This document shows, in pieces, positions 56,390 through 64,000 of a DNA stretch of 64,000 nt. The DNA comes from Streptomyces durocortorensis. Its GTDB lineage: Bacteria > Actinomycetota > Actinomycetes > Streptomycetales > Streptomycetaceae. The position numbers and the translations under genes are program-made. The notes below the pieces were generated by a model. It saw nothing but the letters and a program-made list of their open reading frames with translations. It did not search any database and was not told where the DNA came from. The stretch is from the NCBI RefSeq assembly GCF_031760065.1, contig NZ_CP134500.1, positions 1,550,001 through 1,614,000 of the forward strand, written 5' to 3'. Within the stretch, counting starts at the first letter, position 1, and each line of letters starts with the position of its first letter.

Positions 56390-57637
56390 ATGACGGGACG
56401 AGGACCCAGCGGCACCGGGCCGTGGCCGTACGCGGTGTGGGCGCTGAGCCGGGTCTGGCTGCTGCTGTGCGCGTTCAAGGCCGTCACCGTGCCGGGGCCG
56501 GACGTCACGGTGGACGTGTCGGTGATCTACCGGGGCTGGTACGAGGTGCTGCTGACGGGCACGTATCCGCTGTCCGACGTGACCTGGCAGTATCCGCCCG
56601 GGGCCGCCCTGGCGATCCTCTCCCCGGCCCTGCTGCCGTTCTGGGAGTACGCGACGGCCTTCGTCGTGCTGGTGCTCCTGTGCGACGCGCTGGTGCTGGG
56701 GCTGCTGCTGTACGCGGGGCGGCGGCCGGGGATGCGGGCGGCGGGGGCCTGGGTGTGGATCGCGGGGGTGCCGCTGCTGGGGCCGACCGTCTACGCCCGC
56801 TACGACCTGATGGTGACGGCGGTCGCGGTGGCGGCGCTGCTGGCGGGGGTGCGCAGGCCCCGGGCGCTGGGGGCGCTGGCGGCGTTCGGGGCGCTGCTGA
56901 AGGGGTGGCCGGTACTGCTGCTGGTGGGGGTGCGGAAGGGGCGGCCGACGCGCGCGGCCTGGTCGGCGGCGGCGCTCGCGGCGGGCGGGCTGGCGCTGTC
57001 CTTCGCGCTGTGGATGCCGGGGGCGTTCGCGTTCCTGGCCTTCCAGCGGGACCGGGGCATCGAGGTCGAGTCGCTGGGGTCACTGGTCCTCCACGTGGCG
57101 CGGCGGTTCGGCTGGGAGGGCCGGGTGGAGCTGCGCTACGGCTCGCTGGAGTTCGTCGGGCCGCACGTGGGGCTGGTCTCGTCGCTGACGCTGGGGCTGG
57201 GTGTCCTGGCGCTGGGCTGGCTGCTGCTGTGGCGGCTGCGGGCCCGGACGTTCGCGGTGCGCACCCCGGCCGAGGCGGCGTTCACGGCCGTGCTGCTGTT
57301 CACCGTCACGAGCCGGGTGATCAGCCCGCAGTACGTGGTGTGGCTGGTCGGCCTCGCGGCGGTGTGCCTGGTCTTCCGGGAGGCCGCGATGACCCTGCCC
57401 GCCGTGCTGGTCGTGGTGGCGGCGGGGGTGACGCTGCTGGAGTTCCCGATCGGCTTCGGCCATGTGGTGGCGAGCGACCTGTGGGGCGTGACGCTGCTGT
57501 TCGTCCGCAACGGGCTGCTGGTGGCGGCCTCGCTGCTCGCCGCGCGGCGGCTGTGGCGGTCGACGGTGCCGGGCGGGGGCCCGACGGCTTCGGCGCGGCC
57601 GGTGGGCGACGGTCAGCCGAGCCGGGTTCCGAGGTAG
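56390..57637 (+). CDS. GT87-like integral membrane mannosyltransferase (DUF2029)
   Basis: The 415-residue protein has about nine membrane helices and an early acidic loop (DVTVDVSVIYRGWYEVLLTGTYPLSDVTWQYPPGA), typical of polyprenol-phosphate-mannose-dependent GT-C enzymes of the DUF2029/GT87 family. VYARYDLMVTA and SRVISPQYVVWL are other conserved-looking spans. ATG 56390. The end overlaps the convergent metallohydrolase gene by 25 bp. Acceptor and product cannot be read from the sequence. Confidence 0.82.
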   Translation: MTGRGPSGTGPWPYAVWALSRVWLLLCAFKAVTVPGPDVTVDVSVIYRGWYEVLLTGTYPLSDVTWQYPPGAALAILSPALLPFWEYATAFVVLVLLCDALVLGLLLYAGRRPGMRAAGAWVWIAGVPLLGPTVYARYDLMVTAVAVAALLAGVRRPRALGALAAFGALLKGWPVLLLVGVRKGRPTRAAWSAAALAAGGLALSFALWMPGAFAFLAFQRDRGIEVESLGSLVLHVARRFGWEGRVELRYGSLEFVGPHVGLVSSLTLGLGVLALGWLLLWRLRARTFAVRTPAEAAFTAVLLFTVTSRVISPQYVVWLVGLAAVCLVFREAAMTLPAVLVVVAAGVTLLEFPIGFGHVVASDLWGVTLLFVRNGLLVAASLLAARRLWRSTVPGGGPTASARPVGDGQPSRVPR

Positions 57638-58875
57638 TCGCGCCAGTCGGCGGTGAACTCTTCCGGGGTGGTGCCGAGCACCGCGTCCATCGCCTGCTCC
57701 ACCGCCCCTTCGCGTCCCTGATGGGCTCCCACGGCCGCGTAGAAGGCGATCAGCTTCTCCTTGCCCCACTTCTCCGCGATCAGCGCGCAGGCCAGCCAGC
57801 CGCCCTCGTAGGCCCGGGCGAGCTTCACAGGGTCCCCGTCGAAGCCGAAGTCCCGGTCGGCGGGGAGCCCGGCGGGCGTCTCACCGGCGCGGACGGCGGT
57901 GGTCAGCTCGGGGGCGACGACGTCGGCGGGGCGGTCCTCGCCCCGGTAGGCCGCCCAGTCGGCGAAGCCCTCGGAGAGCCAGACGGGGGTGGCCGTCGAG
58001 GTGCTGGTCCGGGTGGCGACATGGGTCGTCTCATGGGTCAGGACGATCCGCTGCCCGAAACTGCCCAGGGTGGCGTATGCCTGCGGGTTGACGATCACCC
58101 GGTCGGCGATGGCCGGGCGCTTGCCGGTGCCGCCGCCGACCTCGCCGGTGGTGACGGCCGCTATCCCCCGGTAACTGGCCTCCGGCGAGCCCAGCAGCCG
58201 TGCCATGTCCTCCACCGAGTCCGGGACGAGCACCACCACCCGGCGGTTCCAGGGCCGGGGCCAGGCGTCCGAGACGGCCGGTACGGCGAGGTCCACGGTG
58301 TCGGCGATCCGGCGCAGCTCCTCCTCGGTCCGTCCGACGCCCAGGACGATGCTGTGAGCGCCTTCCACGACCTCCACGTCCCCCTGCTGCCACAGCTGCC
58401 CCGAGGAGCCCTTGGCGGGCCGGTCGGCGGTGATGTACCAGCGCCCGCCGTCGCGCATCAGCTCCAGGGTGCGGCGGGTGGCGACCGGGGCGGTGTCGTA
58501 GCCCTTGATCCGGTAGCGCAGCTCCACCTCGGCGGTGGCCCAGTCGCCGTCCCGCTCGCCGATGTCCTTCACCTCGTACGTCCAGGACTTCAGGGGTACG
58601 TCGGCGAGGTTGGCGAGCTCGGTGCGCTGGACGGCCCGCAGCTTCTCGGCGTCGGGGGCGAGGGCGTCGAGGTAGCCCGCCGGGTCGCGCGCCAGGACGG
58701 CGGTTGCCCGGCCGTCCAGTACGGCGGTGATCTCCCCGGCGGTGAGGGAGGTGCGGGTCTCCTCGGGGGCGGCCGTGCAGGCGGACGCGGTCAGCAGGGC
58801 GGCGAGCACGAGTCCCGCCGCTCGCCGCCGTCCACGGGGGCCTCCCCGTCGCACATCAGGTCTGCGTACGGCCAC
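57613..58875 (-). CDS. Secreted/lipoprotein HExxH metallohydrolase
   Basis: The 420-residue protein starts with an Arg-rich signal region and a hydrophobic core ending LTASAC, a lipobox-like site, so it may be a lipoprotein. The C-terminal third has the zinc motif HETTH (281-285) and a downstream Glu in VWLSEGFADW (E302), the gluzincin/peptidase MA pattern. The N-terminal part is an NTF2-like or Cys-free beta domain. GTG 58875 lies 7 nt after TACGAT (leaderless type). Its end overlaps the GT87 gene convergently. Confidence 0.85.
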   Translation of the reverse strand: MAVRRPDVRRGGPRGRRRAAGLVLAALLTASACTAAPEETRTSLTAGEITAVLDGRATAVLARDPAGYLDALAPDAEKLRAVQRTELANLADVPLKSWTYEVKDIGERDGDWATAEVELRYRIKGYDTAPVATRRTLELMRDGGRWYITADRPAKGSSGQLWQQGDVEVVEGAHSIVLGVGRTEEELRRIADTVDLAVPAVSDAWPRPWNRRVVVLVPDSVEDMARLLGSPEASYRGIAAVTTGEVGGGTGKRPAIADRVIVNPQAYATLGSFGQRIVLTHETTHVATRTSTSTATPVWLSEGFADWAAYRGEDRPADVVAPELTTAVRAGETPAGLPADRDFGFDGDPVKLARAYEGGWLACALIAEKWGKEKLIAFYAAVGAHQGREGAVEQAMDAVLGTTPEEFTADWRDYLGTRLG

Positions 58876-58891
58876 CCTGCCGATCGTACGG

Positions 58892-59920
58892 TCAGATCCG
58901 GGTGACCGAGGAGACGGGCATCATGCCGACCGGGTCGTAGCGGACCGGGGCGCCCGGATACGGGGCGTGGATGACCTGGCCATTGCCGACGTACATGCCG
59001 ATGTGGCTGGCGTCCGCCCGGTAGGCGACCAGGTCGCCGGGCTGCGCCTGGGAGAGCGACACCATGCGGCCCGCGTACCGCTGGGCCTGCGAGGTGCGGG
59101 GCAGGGTCACCCCGGCCTGGGCGTAGGCCCACTGCATGAGCCCGGAGCAGTCGAATCCGGAGGGCCCGTTGGCACCCCATACGTACGGCTTTCCGAGCGC
59201 CTGGTGGACGGCGGCCACGGCGGCCATGGCGCGGGGTGATCCGGGGGCGACGCCGGAGAGGTCGGGCGCGCCGTCGCGGCCGGAGCGGGAGGCGCGGTCG
59301 AAGTCGGCGCGCTCCTCGGGCGGCAGGGAGTTCAGCAGCTGCCGTGCTTGGCGGAGCTTTGCCTCGACGGTGCGTTTGTGGCGGGTGAGGGCGGCCCGGT
59401 CACGCTCCAGACCGGCCAGGGCGCGGGTGGCCTCGGCACGGGTCTGGGCGACCTTGCGCTGGGCCTGGCGGAGCCGGTCCAGGGTCATCGCCTGGCGGGC
59501 GCCGACCCGGTCGAGGACGGCGGCCCGCTCCAGGTAGGTGTCCGGGTCGGAGGAGAGCAGCAACGCGAGGGCCGGGTCGATGGCGCCGCTGCGGTACTGC
59601 GCGCCCGCCATCGCGCCGAGCTCGTTGCGCATGAGGTTGACGCGCTCCTGGCCACGGGCCGTGGCGTCCTGGGCGCGGTCCGCCTCGCCGCGCAGCCGGT
59701 CCACGCGCTCCCCGGCCTCGTTGTACCGCTCGGTGGCCTGCTCGGCCTCGCCGTAGAGCCGGTCGACGGCGGCCTTGGCGCCCTCCCGGGTGTCCTTGGG
59801 GTCGGCGCTCGCCGGGGCCCCGGTCAGCGTCGCGGCCGCGGTGGCGGCGGCCGCCGAGAGGACCGTGACGCGAACGCCCCGGCCCCGGCCGGGCTGTGTG
59901 GAACGGCGATGGGACACCAC
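58892..59920 (-). CDS. NlpC/P60 peptidoglycan endopeptidase, copy 1
   Basis: The 342-residue exported protein has a signal peptide (VTVLSAAAATAAATLTGAPASA), two long coiled coils (about 40-220) and a C-terminal NlpC/P60 domain with Cys258 (FDCSGLMQW), His306 (SHIGMYVG) and His318 (VIHAP). It should cleave wall stem peptides. The start GTG 59920 was set by alignment with the paralogue (VVSHRRS against MASHRRP). It lies downstream of that paralogue with its own promoter at 60013-60042. Confidence 0.92.
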   Translation of the reverse strand: MVSHRRSTQPGRGRGVRVTVLSAAAATAAATLTGAPASADPKDTREGAKAAVDRLYGEAEQATERYNEAGERVDRLRGEADRAQDATARGQERVNLMRNELGAMAGAQYRSGAIDPALALLLSSDPDTYLERAAVLDRVGARQAMTLDRLRQAQRKVAQTRAEATRALAGLERDRAALTRHKRTVEAKLRQARQLLNSLPPEERADFDRASRSGRDGAPDLSGVAPGSPRAMAAVAAVHQALGKPYVWGANGPSGFDCSGLMQWAYAQAGVTLPRTSQAQRYAGRMVSLSQAQPGDLVAYRADASHIGMYVGNGQVIHAPYPGAPVRYDPVGMMPVSSVTRI

Positions 59921-60012
59921 AGGTAACCGCACTCCCTCCCGCTGACGCGGTCGTGCGCAGCCCCTGCCGCCCGGGCGGGCGGACCGACGACCGGGAGCTG
60001 CACAGCAGCCAG

Positions 60013-60042
60013 ACAGTAATCGGCCCACTACGCACCGGCCAA
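60013..60042 (-). promoter_or_regulatory. Promoter of NlpC/P60 copy 1
   Basis: On the minus strand TTGGCC (60037-60042), an 18-bp spacer and TACTGT (60013-60018) fit a vegetative promoter. It would give an approximately 85-nt leader. Confidence 0.6.
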
Positions 60043-60088
60043 AGACCGCGCCGAGGACGGAAAGGGTGCGGAAGGGCGCCGAACGCCG

Positions 60089-60125
60089 CCGCCCCGCCGG
60101 TGACCTCGGGTCTCCGGCGGGGCGG
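60089..60125. terminator. Terminator between the two NlpC/P60 genes
   Basis: The 12-bp perfect arms CCGCCCCGCCGG and CCGGCGGGGCGG flank a 13-nt loop, starting about 50 bp past the stop of copy 2 on the minus strand. Confidence 0.75.
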
Positions 60126-60174
60126 GGCGTCAGCGTGCGGTGCGGCGATTCCCTCGTTCGGGCGCGCCGTGGCG

Positions 60175-61200
60175 TCAGATACGGACGCCGAACTGGAAGG
60201 TGCCCATGTAGTCCATCGACTCGTAGCGGACGACGGTGCCGGGCTTGGGGGCGTGCAGGATCTGGTTGTTGCCCGCGTAGAAGCCGACGTGCGACAGGCC
60301 GTTGAAGAAGACCAGGTCGCCCGGCTTGAGCTGGCTGCGGCCGATCCTCGTGCCGTCGTGCTGCTGGGTGTACGTGGTCCGGGTGATGGAGACACCGGCC
60401 TGGGCGAAAGCCCACTGGGTCAGCCCGGAGCAGTCGTAGGAGTTGGGGCCGGAGCCGCCGGAGACGTACGGCTTGCCGATCTGGGTGGCGGCGGCGGCGA
60501 GGGCGGCCGCACCGCGGTTGGAGGCGGGGGCCTCCTTGCCGAGCTCGACCCGCTCGGTGGAGGCGCGGCTGGCGCGGTTCTCCTCCTCCTGGATCTTCGC
60601 GCGCTCTGCGGCGGTCAGGCTGTTGAGGAGGCGCTGCGCGTCGGCGAGCTTGCCCTGGTACTTCTTCTTGTTCTCGCCGAGCGCCTTGCGGACGTCGGCG
60701 AGGTCGCCGAGCTTGTCCTGCGCTTCCTTGCGCTGCTGGGCGAGAGTGCGCTGCTTGGACTGGATCTTCTGCAGCGACTCCGTCTGCTTGACCGTCAGCT
60801 GGTCGAGCGCGGAGGCCTGGTCGAGGAAGCTGTCCGGGTCGGAGGCGAGGAAGAGAGCCACCGAGGGGTCGATGCCGCCCGATCGGTACTGGGCGGTGGC
60901 GATCGACCCGAGTTCGCCGCGCAGGTCGTTGAGCTCGCCCTGTCCGCGGGCGACCTTGTCCTGGAGCGCGTCGACCTGCTTCTTGAGCTTGTCCTGCTGC
61001 TCCTTGGCCCCGTTGTACTTCTCGGTGGCCGCCTCGGCCTCGTGGTAGAGCTTGTCGACCTTCGCCTTGACTTCGCTCTTGCTCGGCTTGGGGTCGGCGT
61101 GGGCGGCCTGGGAGGTCAGGGCCACGGCCGCAGCGGCGGTCGCGGTGAGCACGGTCACACGAGTGCGGCTCGGCTGCTTGGGACGACGGTGGGACGCCAC
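60175..61200 (-). CDS. NlpC/P60 peptidoglycan endopeptidase, copy 2
   Basis: The 341-residue exported protein has a signal peptide (VTVLTATAAAAVALTSQAAHA), a long Lys/Gln/Glu-rich coiled coil (about 40-225) and an NlpC/P60 domain with Cys257 (YDCSGLTQW), His304 (SHVGFYAG) and His316 (ILHAP). It starts at GTG 61200 with AAGGAG upstream. The leader of about 150 nt is highly structured and may be a c-di-AMP riboswitch. The paralogue downstream shares the same domain order, so the pair is a tandem duplication that has diverged. Confidence 0.93.
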   Translation of the reverse strand: MASHRRPKQPSRTRVTVLTATAAAAVALTSQAAHADPKPSKSEVKAKVDKLYHEAEAATEKYNGAKEQQDKLKKQVDALQDKVARGQGELNDLRGELGSIATAQYRSGGIDPSVALFLASDPDSFLDQASALDQLTVKQTESLQKIQSKQRTLAQQRKEAQDKLGDLADVRKALGENKKKYQGKLADAQRLLNSLTAAERAKIQEEENRASRASTERVELGKEAPASNRGAAALAAAATQIGKPYVSGGSGPNSYDCSGLTQWAFAQAGVSITRTTYTQQHDGTRIGRSQLKPGDLVFFNGLSHVGFYAGNNQILHAPKPGTVVRYESMDYMGTFQFGVRI

Positions 61201-61214
61201 GAAGGCGAGCTCCT

Positions 61215-61346
61215 TCTTCCTCTGAGCCGCCTACCGGGCTGTGGGGGAAAGAATCCCCGGCTCCGTGCAACGTCACGGAGCAACGTCACGGACTCGGCGG
61301 TTCCTCCGCTGCCACCCCGGGTGGGTGATCAACCGTGCGAAGGTTC
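61215..61346 (-). ncRNA. Candidate ydaO-type (c-di-AMP) riboswitch leader
   Basis: The leader of the upstream NlpC/P60 gene carries, on the minus strand, GGTGGCAGCGGAGGAACCG, then a GTGACG-rich repeat (CTCCGTGACGTTGC / CCGTGACG), and near the 3' end CAGCCCGGTAGGCGG, which resembles the conserved end of actinobacterial ydaO elements. Such riboswitches often precede wall hydrolases in Streptomyces. Not all conserved segments (for example GGGGTGAAT) are visible, so this is a candidate only. Confidence 0.42.
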
Positions 61347-61354
61347 GAGGCCTG

Positions 61355-61384
61355 ACCCTAGTGACCATCTCGTGATCAGTTCAA
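61355..61384 (-). promoter_or_regulatory. Promoter of NlpC/P60 copy 2
   Basis: On the minus strand TTGAAC (61379-61384), an 18-bp spacer and TAGGGT (61355-61360) give a near-consensus vegetative promoter. Transcription would start near 61348, making a leader of about 148 nt. The rest of the gap to 61517 shows only a short palindrome (CCGCA-CA-TGCGG, 61484-61495) near the end of the next gene. Confidence 0.72.
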
Positions 61385-61517
61385 ATCCTCACAGGAATTT
61401 TCTCGTCACACCAGGCACTTCTTTACTCTCACCCCACCGCGTGTAGCGGCGACTTGACGGTACGTTCCCGCAAATCCGACATGCCGCACATGCGGAACAT
61501 CCACCTCAGGGAGCCCT

Positions 61518-62879
61518 CTAGACGCGGGAAAGCCGCTTGAGGAGCAAGACGGACGCGACCGGGCGGGCCCCGGCCTTGGCCACGCCGTCCGCCACCTCCC
61601 GGTCGGTGGAGACGACCACCACGGGCCGTCCCGGCGGTTCGGCGCGGGCCAGTTGGCGGATCAGCTCGTCCGCCGTGACCCCGGCCTTGCTGAACAGCAC
61701 CCGCACCCCGCGCGGCGGCGCGAGCAGCACGGGCGCGGCGAGCTCGGCGCCGTCGAAGACGCAGGTCATCTCCGCGCCGGTCTGCGCGGCCAGCACCGAG
61801 AGGCCGCCCAGCAGCCGCAACCGCTGCTTCTCCAGCGGCATCTGGGGATAGCCGGTCTTGGTCACGTTGTAGCCGTCCACGATGAGGTGGGCCTGCGGCA
61901 GCGCCAGCAGCTGGTCCAGCAGCGCCGGATCCGTCTCCGAAAGGGCTCTGGCGGCAATGTCCTTGGGCGACATCCGGCCCGGCTCCACCGCGTCCACGGT
62001 GTCCGCGGGATGCGTGGTCACCGGGGGCAGGGCCAGTTCGCGCCGGAGCCCCGAGGCGGCGTCCAGCACGGTGTCCAGCAGCAGGCGCAGCCGCATGTCC
62101 TCCACCGAGCGGCCCTCGCGGGCGGCCCGGCGGCTCGCCTCCAGGGCGGACTCCGCCTCCCCCAGCCGCCCCTTGAGCCGGCGCGACTCGCTCTCGGCGG
62201 CGGAGACCTGGGCGGCCGCCTCGGCCCGTACGGTGTCGGCGGCGGCGGCGCTGCGGCGCAGGGCGGCCTCGCCGCGCTTGACCTCGCTCAGGGCGCTGCG
62301 CAGCTTGCGGTGGAGCGATTCGGCCTCCTTGCGGGCCGCCTCCAGCTCGGTGCGCAGCCGCTCCGTCTCGGCGCGGGTGTGGGCGCGCGCCCGCTCCAGC
62401 TCCTCCCGCAGCTGGACCAGTTCGCGCCGGGTCTCCTCGTCGGCCCGTTCCGCGTCCGCGCGCTGGACCTCCTCGCCCGCGGCTTCGACGAGCTTGACCC
62501 AGCCCACCGGGCGCAGCACGTACGCGGCGGCGGCCACATCGAGGGGGTCGGCGGCGGCGGGCGGCGAACCCGCCTCCAGCGCACCGGCCAGCTCCGGCTG
62601 GGACTGGCCCAGCCGCTCACCGATCCGCTGCCGGAAGAGGGCGTCGCTCTCCAGCGCGGCGGCCATCGCGTTCCCGGCGAACTTGGCCCGACGGGTCGGG
62701 GTGAACCGGGCATACTGCCGCAACTGGGTGGGCAGTTCGGCGACGGTCAGTCCGCCGAAGGCATCGGAGACCAGGGCGACGACCCGCCGCCGTACACCTT
62801 CGGGCAGCGGACGGTCGAGCGCCTCTGCACCGCCGTCGGCCGCATCGGCCGGTTCGGCGCCGCTGGTCGGCTGATCCAC
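61518..62879 (-). CDS. YacP-like NYN domain protein with coiled coil
   Basis: The 453-residue protein has a helical N-terminal region (GVRRRVVALVSDAFGGLTVAELPTQLRQYARFTP), a central coiled coil of about 150 residues (REELERARAHTRAETERLRTELEAARKEAE and onwards) and a C-terminal NYN/YacP domain with LIVDGYNVTKTGYP, TCVFDGAE and VVVVSTDREVADGVAKAGA. The acidic residues of the PIN-like nuclease core are present. YacP/Rae1 relatives are ribosome-associated mRNA nucleases, so an RNA target is inferred. GTG 62879. Confidence 0.88.
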   Translation of the reverse strand: MDQPTSGAEPADAADGGAEALDRPLPEGVRRRVVALVSDAFGGLTVAELPTQLRQYARFTPTRRAKFAGNAMAAALESDALFRQRIGERLGQSQPELAGALEAGSPPAAADPLDVAAAAYVLRPVGWVKLVEAAGEEVQRADAERADEETRRELVQLREELERARAHTRAETERLRTELEAARKEAESLHRKLRSALSEVKRGEAALRRSAAAADTVRAEAAAQVSAAESESRRLKGRLGEAESALEASRRAAREGRSVEDMRLRLLLDTVLDAASGLRRELALPPVTTHPADTVDAVEPGRMSPKDIAARALSETDPALLDQLLALPQAHLIVDGYNVTKTGYPQMPLEKQRLRLLGGLSVLAAQTGAEMTCVFDGAELAAPVLLAPPRGVRVLFSKAGVTADELIRQLARAEPPGRPVVVVSTDREVADGVAKAGARPVASVLLLKRLSRV

Positions 62880-62918
62880 CGTCCGTCACCCCATAGATAT
62901 GTCGATGGGTGCGCTCCC

Positions 62919-63161
62919 TCAGGAAGCGGCACCCGGCCTGTCCACCAGTTCGATCTGATCCACCGCATTGCACCAACGACAGCGGACGGACTCGATGGTC
63001 TCACTGACCACCTCCCGCTCCTCGACACTCGACTCACCGGCCAGGTCGAGGTGCACGTACTCCACGACCTTGGAGGAGCGGGTCACGTCGAAGCGCGTGA
63101 GATTGCCGCACAGCGTGCAGCGCCAGCGGGTCCCGTCCGTCGGCAGGGGAACCGTCGTCAT
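62919..63161 (-). CDS. Small zinc-ribbon protein
   Basis: The 80-residue protein starts at ATG 63161 (MTTVPLPTDGTRWRC) with GAGGAC 7 bases upstream. Two CxxC pairs (WRCTLCGNL and VRCRWCNAV), separated by about 50 residues, would bind one zinc. The stretch VVEYVHLDLAGE lies between. It precedes the NYN gene by about 40 bp on the same strand and may be co-expressed. I do not recognise a named function. Confidence 0.85.
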   Translation of the reverse strand: MTTVPLPTDGTRWRCTLCGNLTRFDVTRSSKVVEYVHLDLAGESSVEEREVVSETIESVRCRWCNAVDQIELVDRPGAAS

Positions 63162-63355
63162 CGTTGCGTCCTCTTTCGTCGTCTGCCGGAGCCCGCGCCG
63201 GGCGCGCCGCCGCGTCTCTTCCTGTCCTACGCCAAGGATCTCGCGGTGCGCCGTCGAACTGCGGAAGTCCTGGCGTAACCCTACGGCCTCGCGTATAAGC
63301 ATCGGCACGGCGAGGCGCTCCGTCCCCTTCTCCGCCGGTACGTCATGCTCTGTAC

Positions 63356-64000
63356 ATGATCGATTGGCGGCAGGTCGGCCGGCGGGCCACGGCCGGGAGG
63401 CTCCGGGAGACGGCGACGGCGAGCGGTGCCCCGGTCACGTACGGGCTGATCGCCCTGTGCGTCGTGATCTTCCTGGTCAGCCCGCTGTCCGGCTTCCACG
63501 CCGCGTACGGCACGGAGGACGCGCTGCTCGCCGCGCAGGCCGGGTACTTCGAGCGGTGGGGAGTGATCCCCGCGGAGCTGTGGGACGGCTCGGCGCATGC
63601 GCTGATCACGCCGTTCACCGCGCTGTTCGTCCACGGCAGCTGGCTGCACCTGCTGGGGAACCTGCTGTTCCTCTACGTGTTCGGCGCGATGGCCGAGGAG
63701 CGCATGGGCCGGGTGCGGTTCGCCCTGTTCTACGTGGGCTGCGGCTATGTGGCCCTCGTCTGTTACGCGGCGGCGCACGCGGACTCCGGACAGACGCTGG
63801 TCGGGGCGTCGGGTGCGATCTCCGCGGTGCTCGGCGCGTTCCTGTACCTGTTCCCCAGAGCCCGGGTGACCAGCCTGTTCCCGTTCCTCTTCTTTCTGCC
63901 GCTGCGCTTTCCCGCCTGGATCGTGCTGGTCTTCTGGTTCGGGCTCCAGTGGGCGGCGGCGCAGGGCGCGGACGCCGGGCCCGGCGTGGCGTATCTGGCG
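63356..64000 (+). CDS. Rhomboid family intramembrane serine protease (3' end outside window)
   Basis: The 215 visible codons read from ATG 63356 (MIDWRQVGRRATAGRL) without a stop. They show a first membrane span (LIALCVVIFLVSPLSG), then FVHGSWLHLLGNLLFLYVFG, which carries the rhomboid H and N of the oxyanion site, and GASGAISAVLGAFLYLFPR with the catalytic Ser. The catalytic His is beyond the window. It is divergent from the zinc-ribbon gene, with 194 bp between the starts. Confidence 0.93.
   Translation, partial: MIDWRQVGRRATAGRLRETATASGAPVTYGLIALCVVIFLVSPLSGFHAAYGTEDALLAAQAGYFERWGVIPAELWDGSAHALITPFTALFVHGSWLHLLGNLLFLYVFGAMAEERMGRVRFALFYVGCGYVALVCYAAAHADSGQTLVGASGAISAVLGAFLYLFPRARVTSLFPFLFFLPLRFPAWIVLVFWFGLQWAAAQGADAGPGVAYLA

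Noticed and set aside
60443..61048. Ser/Arg-rich plus-strand frame opposite NlpC copy 2
   Set aside because: It is antisense to the coiled coil region and its composition follows from the complementary Glu/Lys/Gln codons.

Overview
The window is chromosomal core DNA of a Streptomyces or very close actinomycete. The evidence is very high GC with strong third-position GC bias, frequent GTG and TTG starts, many leaderless-type promoters, the actinobacterial division and cell wall (dcw) gene order, and a series of Streptomyces-typical neighbours (SAV_6107-type HEPN protein, MacRS-type two-component pair, ROK glucokinase beside a DUF5304 protein, DmdR/IdeR iron box, Trp-codon leader peptide). I saw no insertion sequence, prophage, CRISPR array, rRNA or tRNA gene. 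The order looks ancestral rather than acquired.

Layout. (1) 1-12506, minus strand: dcw cluster read rsmH, ftsL, ftsI, murE, murF, mraY, murD, ftsW, murG, ftsQ (ftsQ is cut by the window edge). It makes the lipid II precursors and the septal synthase and divisome proteins. Strong GC hairpins sit only at the ftsW/murD and ftsQ/murG junctions. (2) 12927-18564, plus: beta-carbonic anhydrase, then a MoxR ATPase, DUF58 and transglutaminase operon. (3) 18776-20816, minus: DUF3040 membrane protein, SAM methyltransferase and HEPN protein. (4) 20982-24443, plus: a probably self-regulated operon of a degenerate ABC-type ATPase, a YhgE/Pip membrane protein and a TetR regulator, with a perfect TetR-like palindrome in front. 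(5) 24809-31953: DUF4126 protein, FAD amine-oxidase/desaturase-like protein, a membrane protein with a Tyr-rich tail, metF, thiE, an Rv2175c-like DNA-binding protein, a flavin reductase and a small hypothetical. (6) 31990-34317, plus: TPP riboswitch then thiO-thiS-thiG.

(7) 34433-37902: PASTA Ser/Thr kinase, endonuclease IV, and a convergent sulfite-oxidase-like enzyme. (8) 38061-38854: bacterioferritin and its ferredoxin, the latter behind an iron box. (9) 38952-42522: class II DAHP synthase diverging from a Trp-codon leader peptide, an attenuator and a fused TrpE-TrpG anthranilate synthase, so aromatic entry and the first Trp step sit back to back. (10) 42525-46379, minus: 2-hydroxyacid dehydrogenase and an acyltransferase-macS-macR operon. 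(11) 46547-48769: alpha/beta hydrolase, membrane protein and a convergent endonuclease/phosphatase. (12) 48859-52993, minus: SRPBCC, ArsA-like, DUF5304, glucokinase operon and a metallophosphoesterase. (13) 53274-58875: acyl-CoA synthetase, GT4 mannosyltransferase, GT87-type membrane enzyme and a secreted HExxH metallohydrolase. (14) 58892-64000: two tandem NlpC/P60 wall hydrolases (the upstream one with a long leader that may be a c-di-AMP riboswitch), a YacP-like NYN protein, a zinc-ribbon protein and a rhomboid protease cut by the window end.

The most unusual observations are two P-loop ATPases in which the Walker A lysine is arginine, a set of about a dozen genes with identical leaderless -10/start geometry, the compact trp attenuator, the TetR palindrome of the YhgE operon, and several convergent gene pairs whose coding ends overlap.
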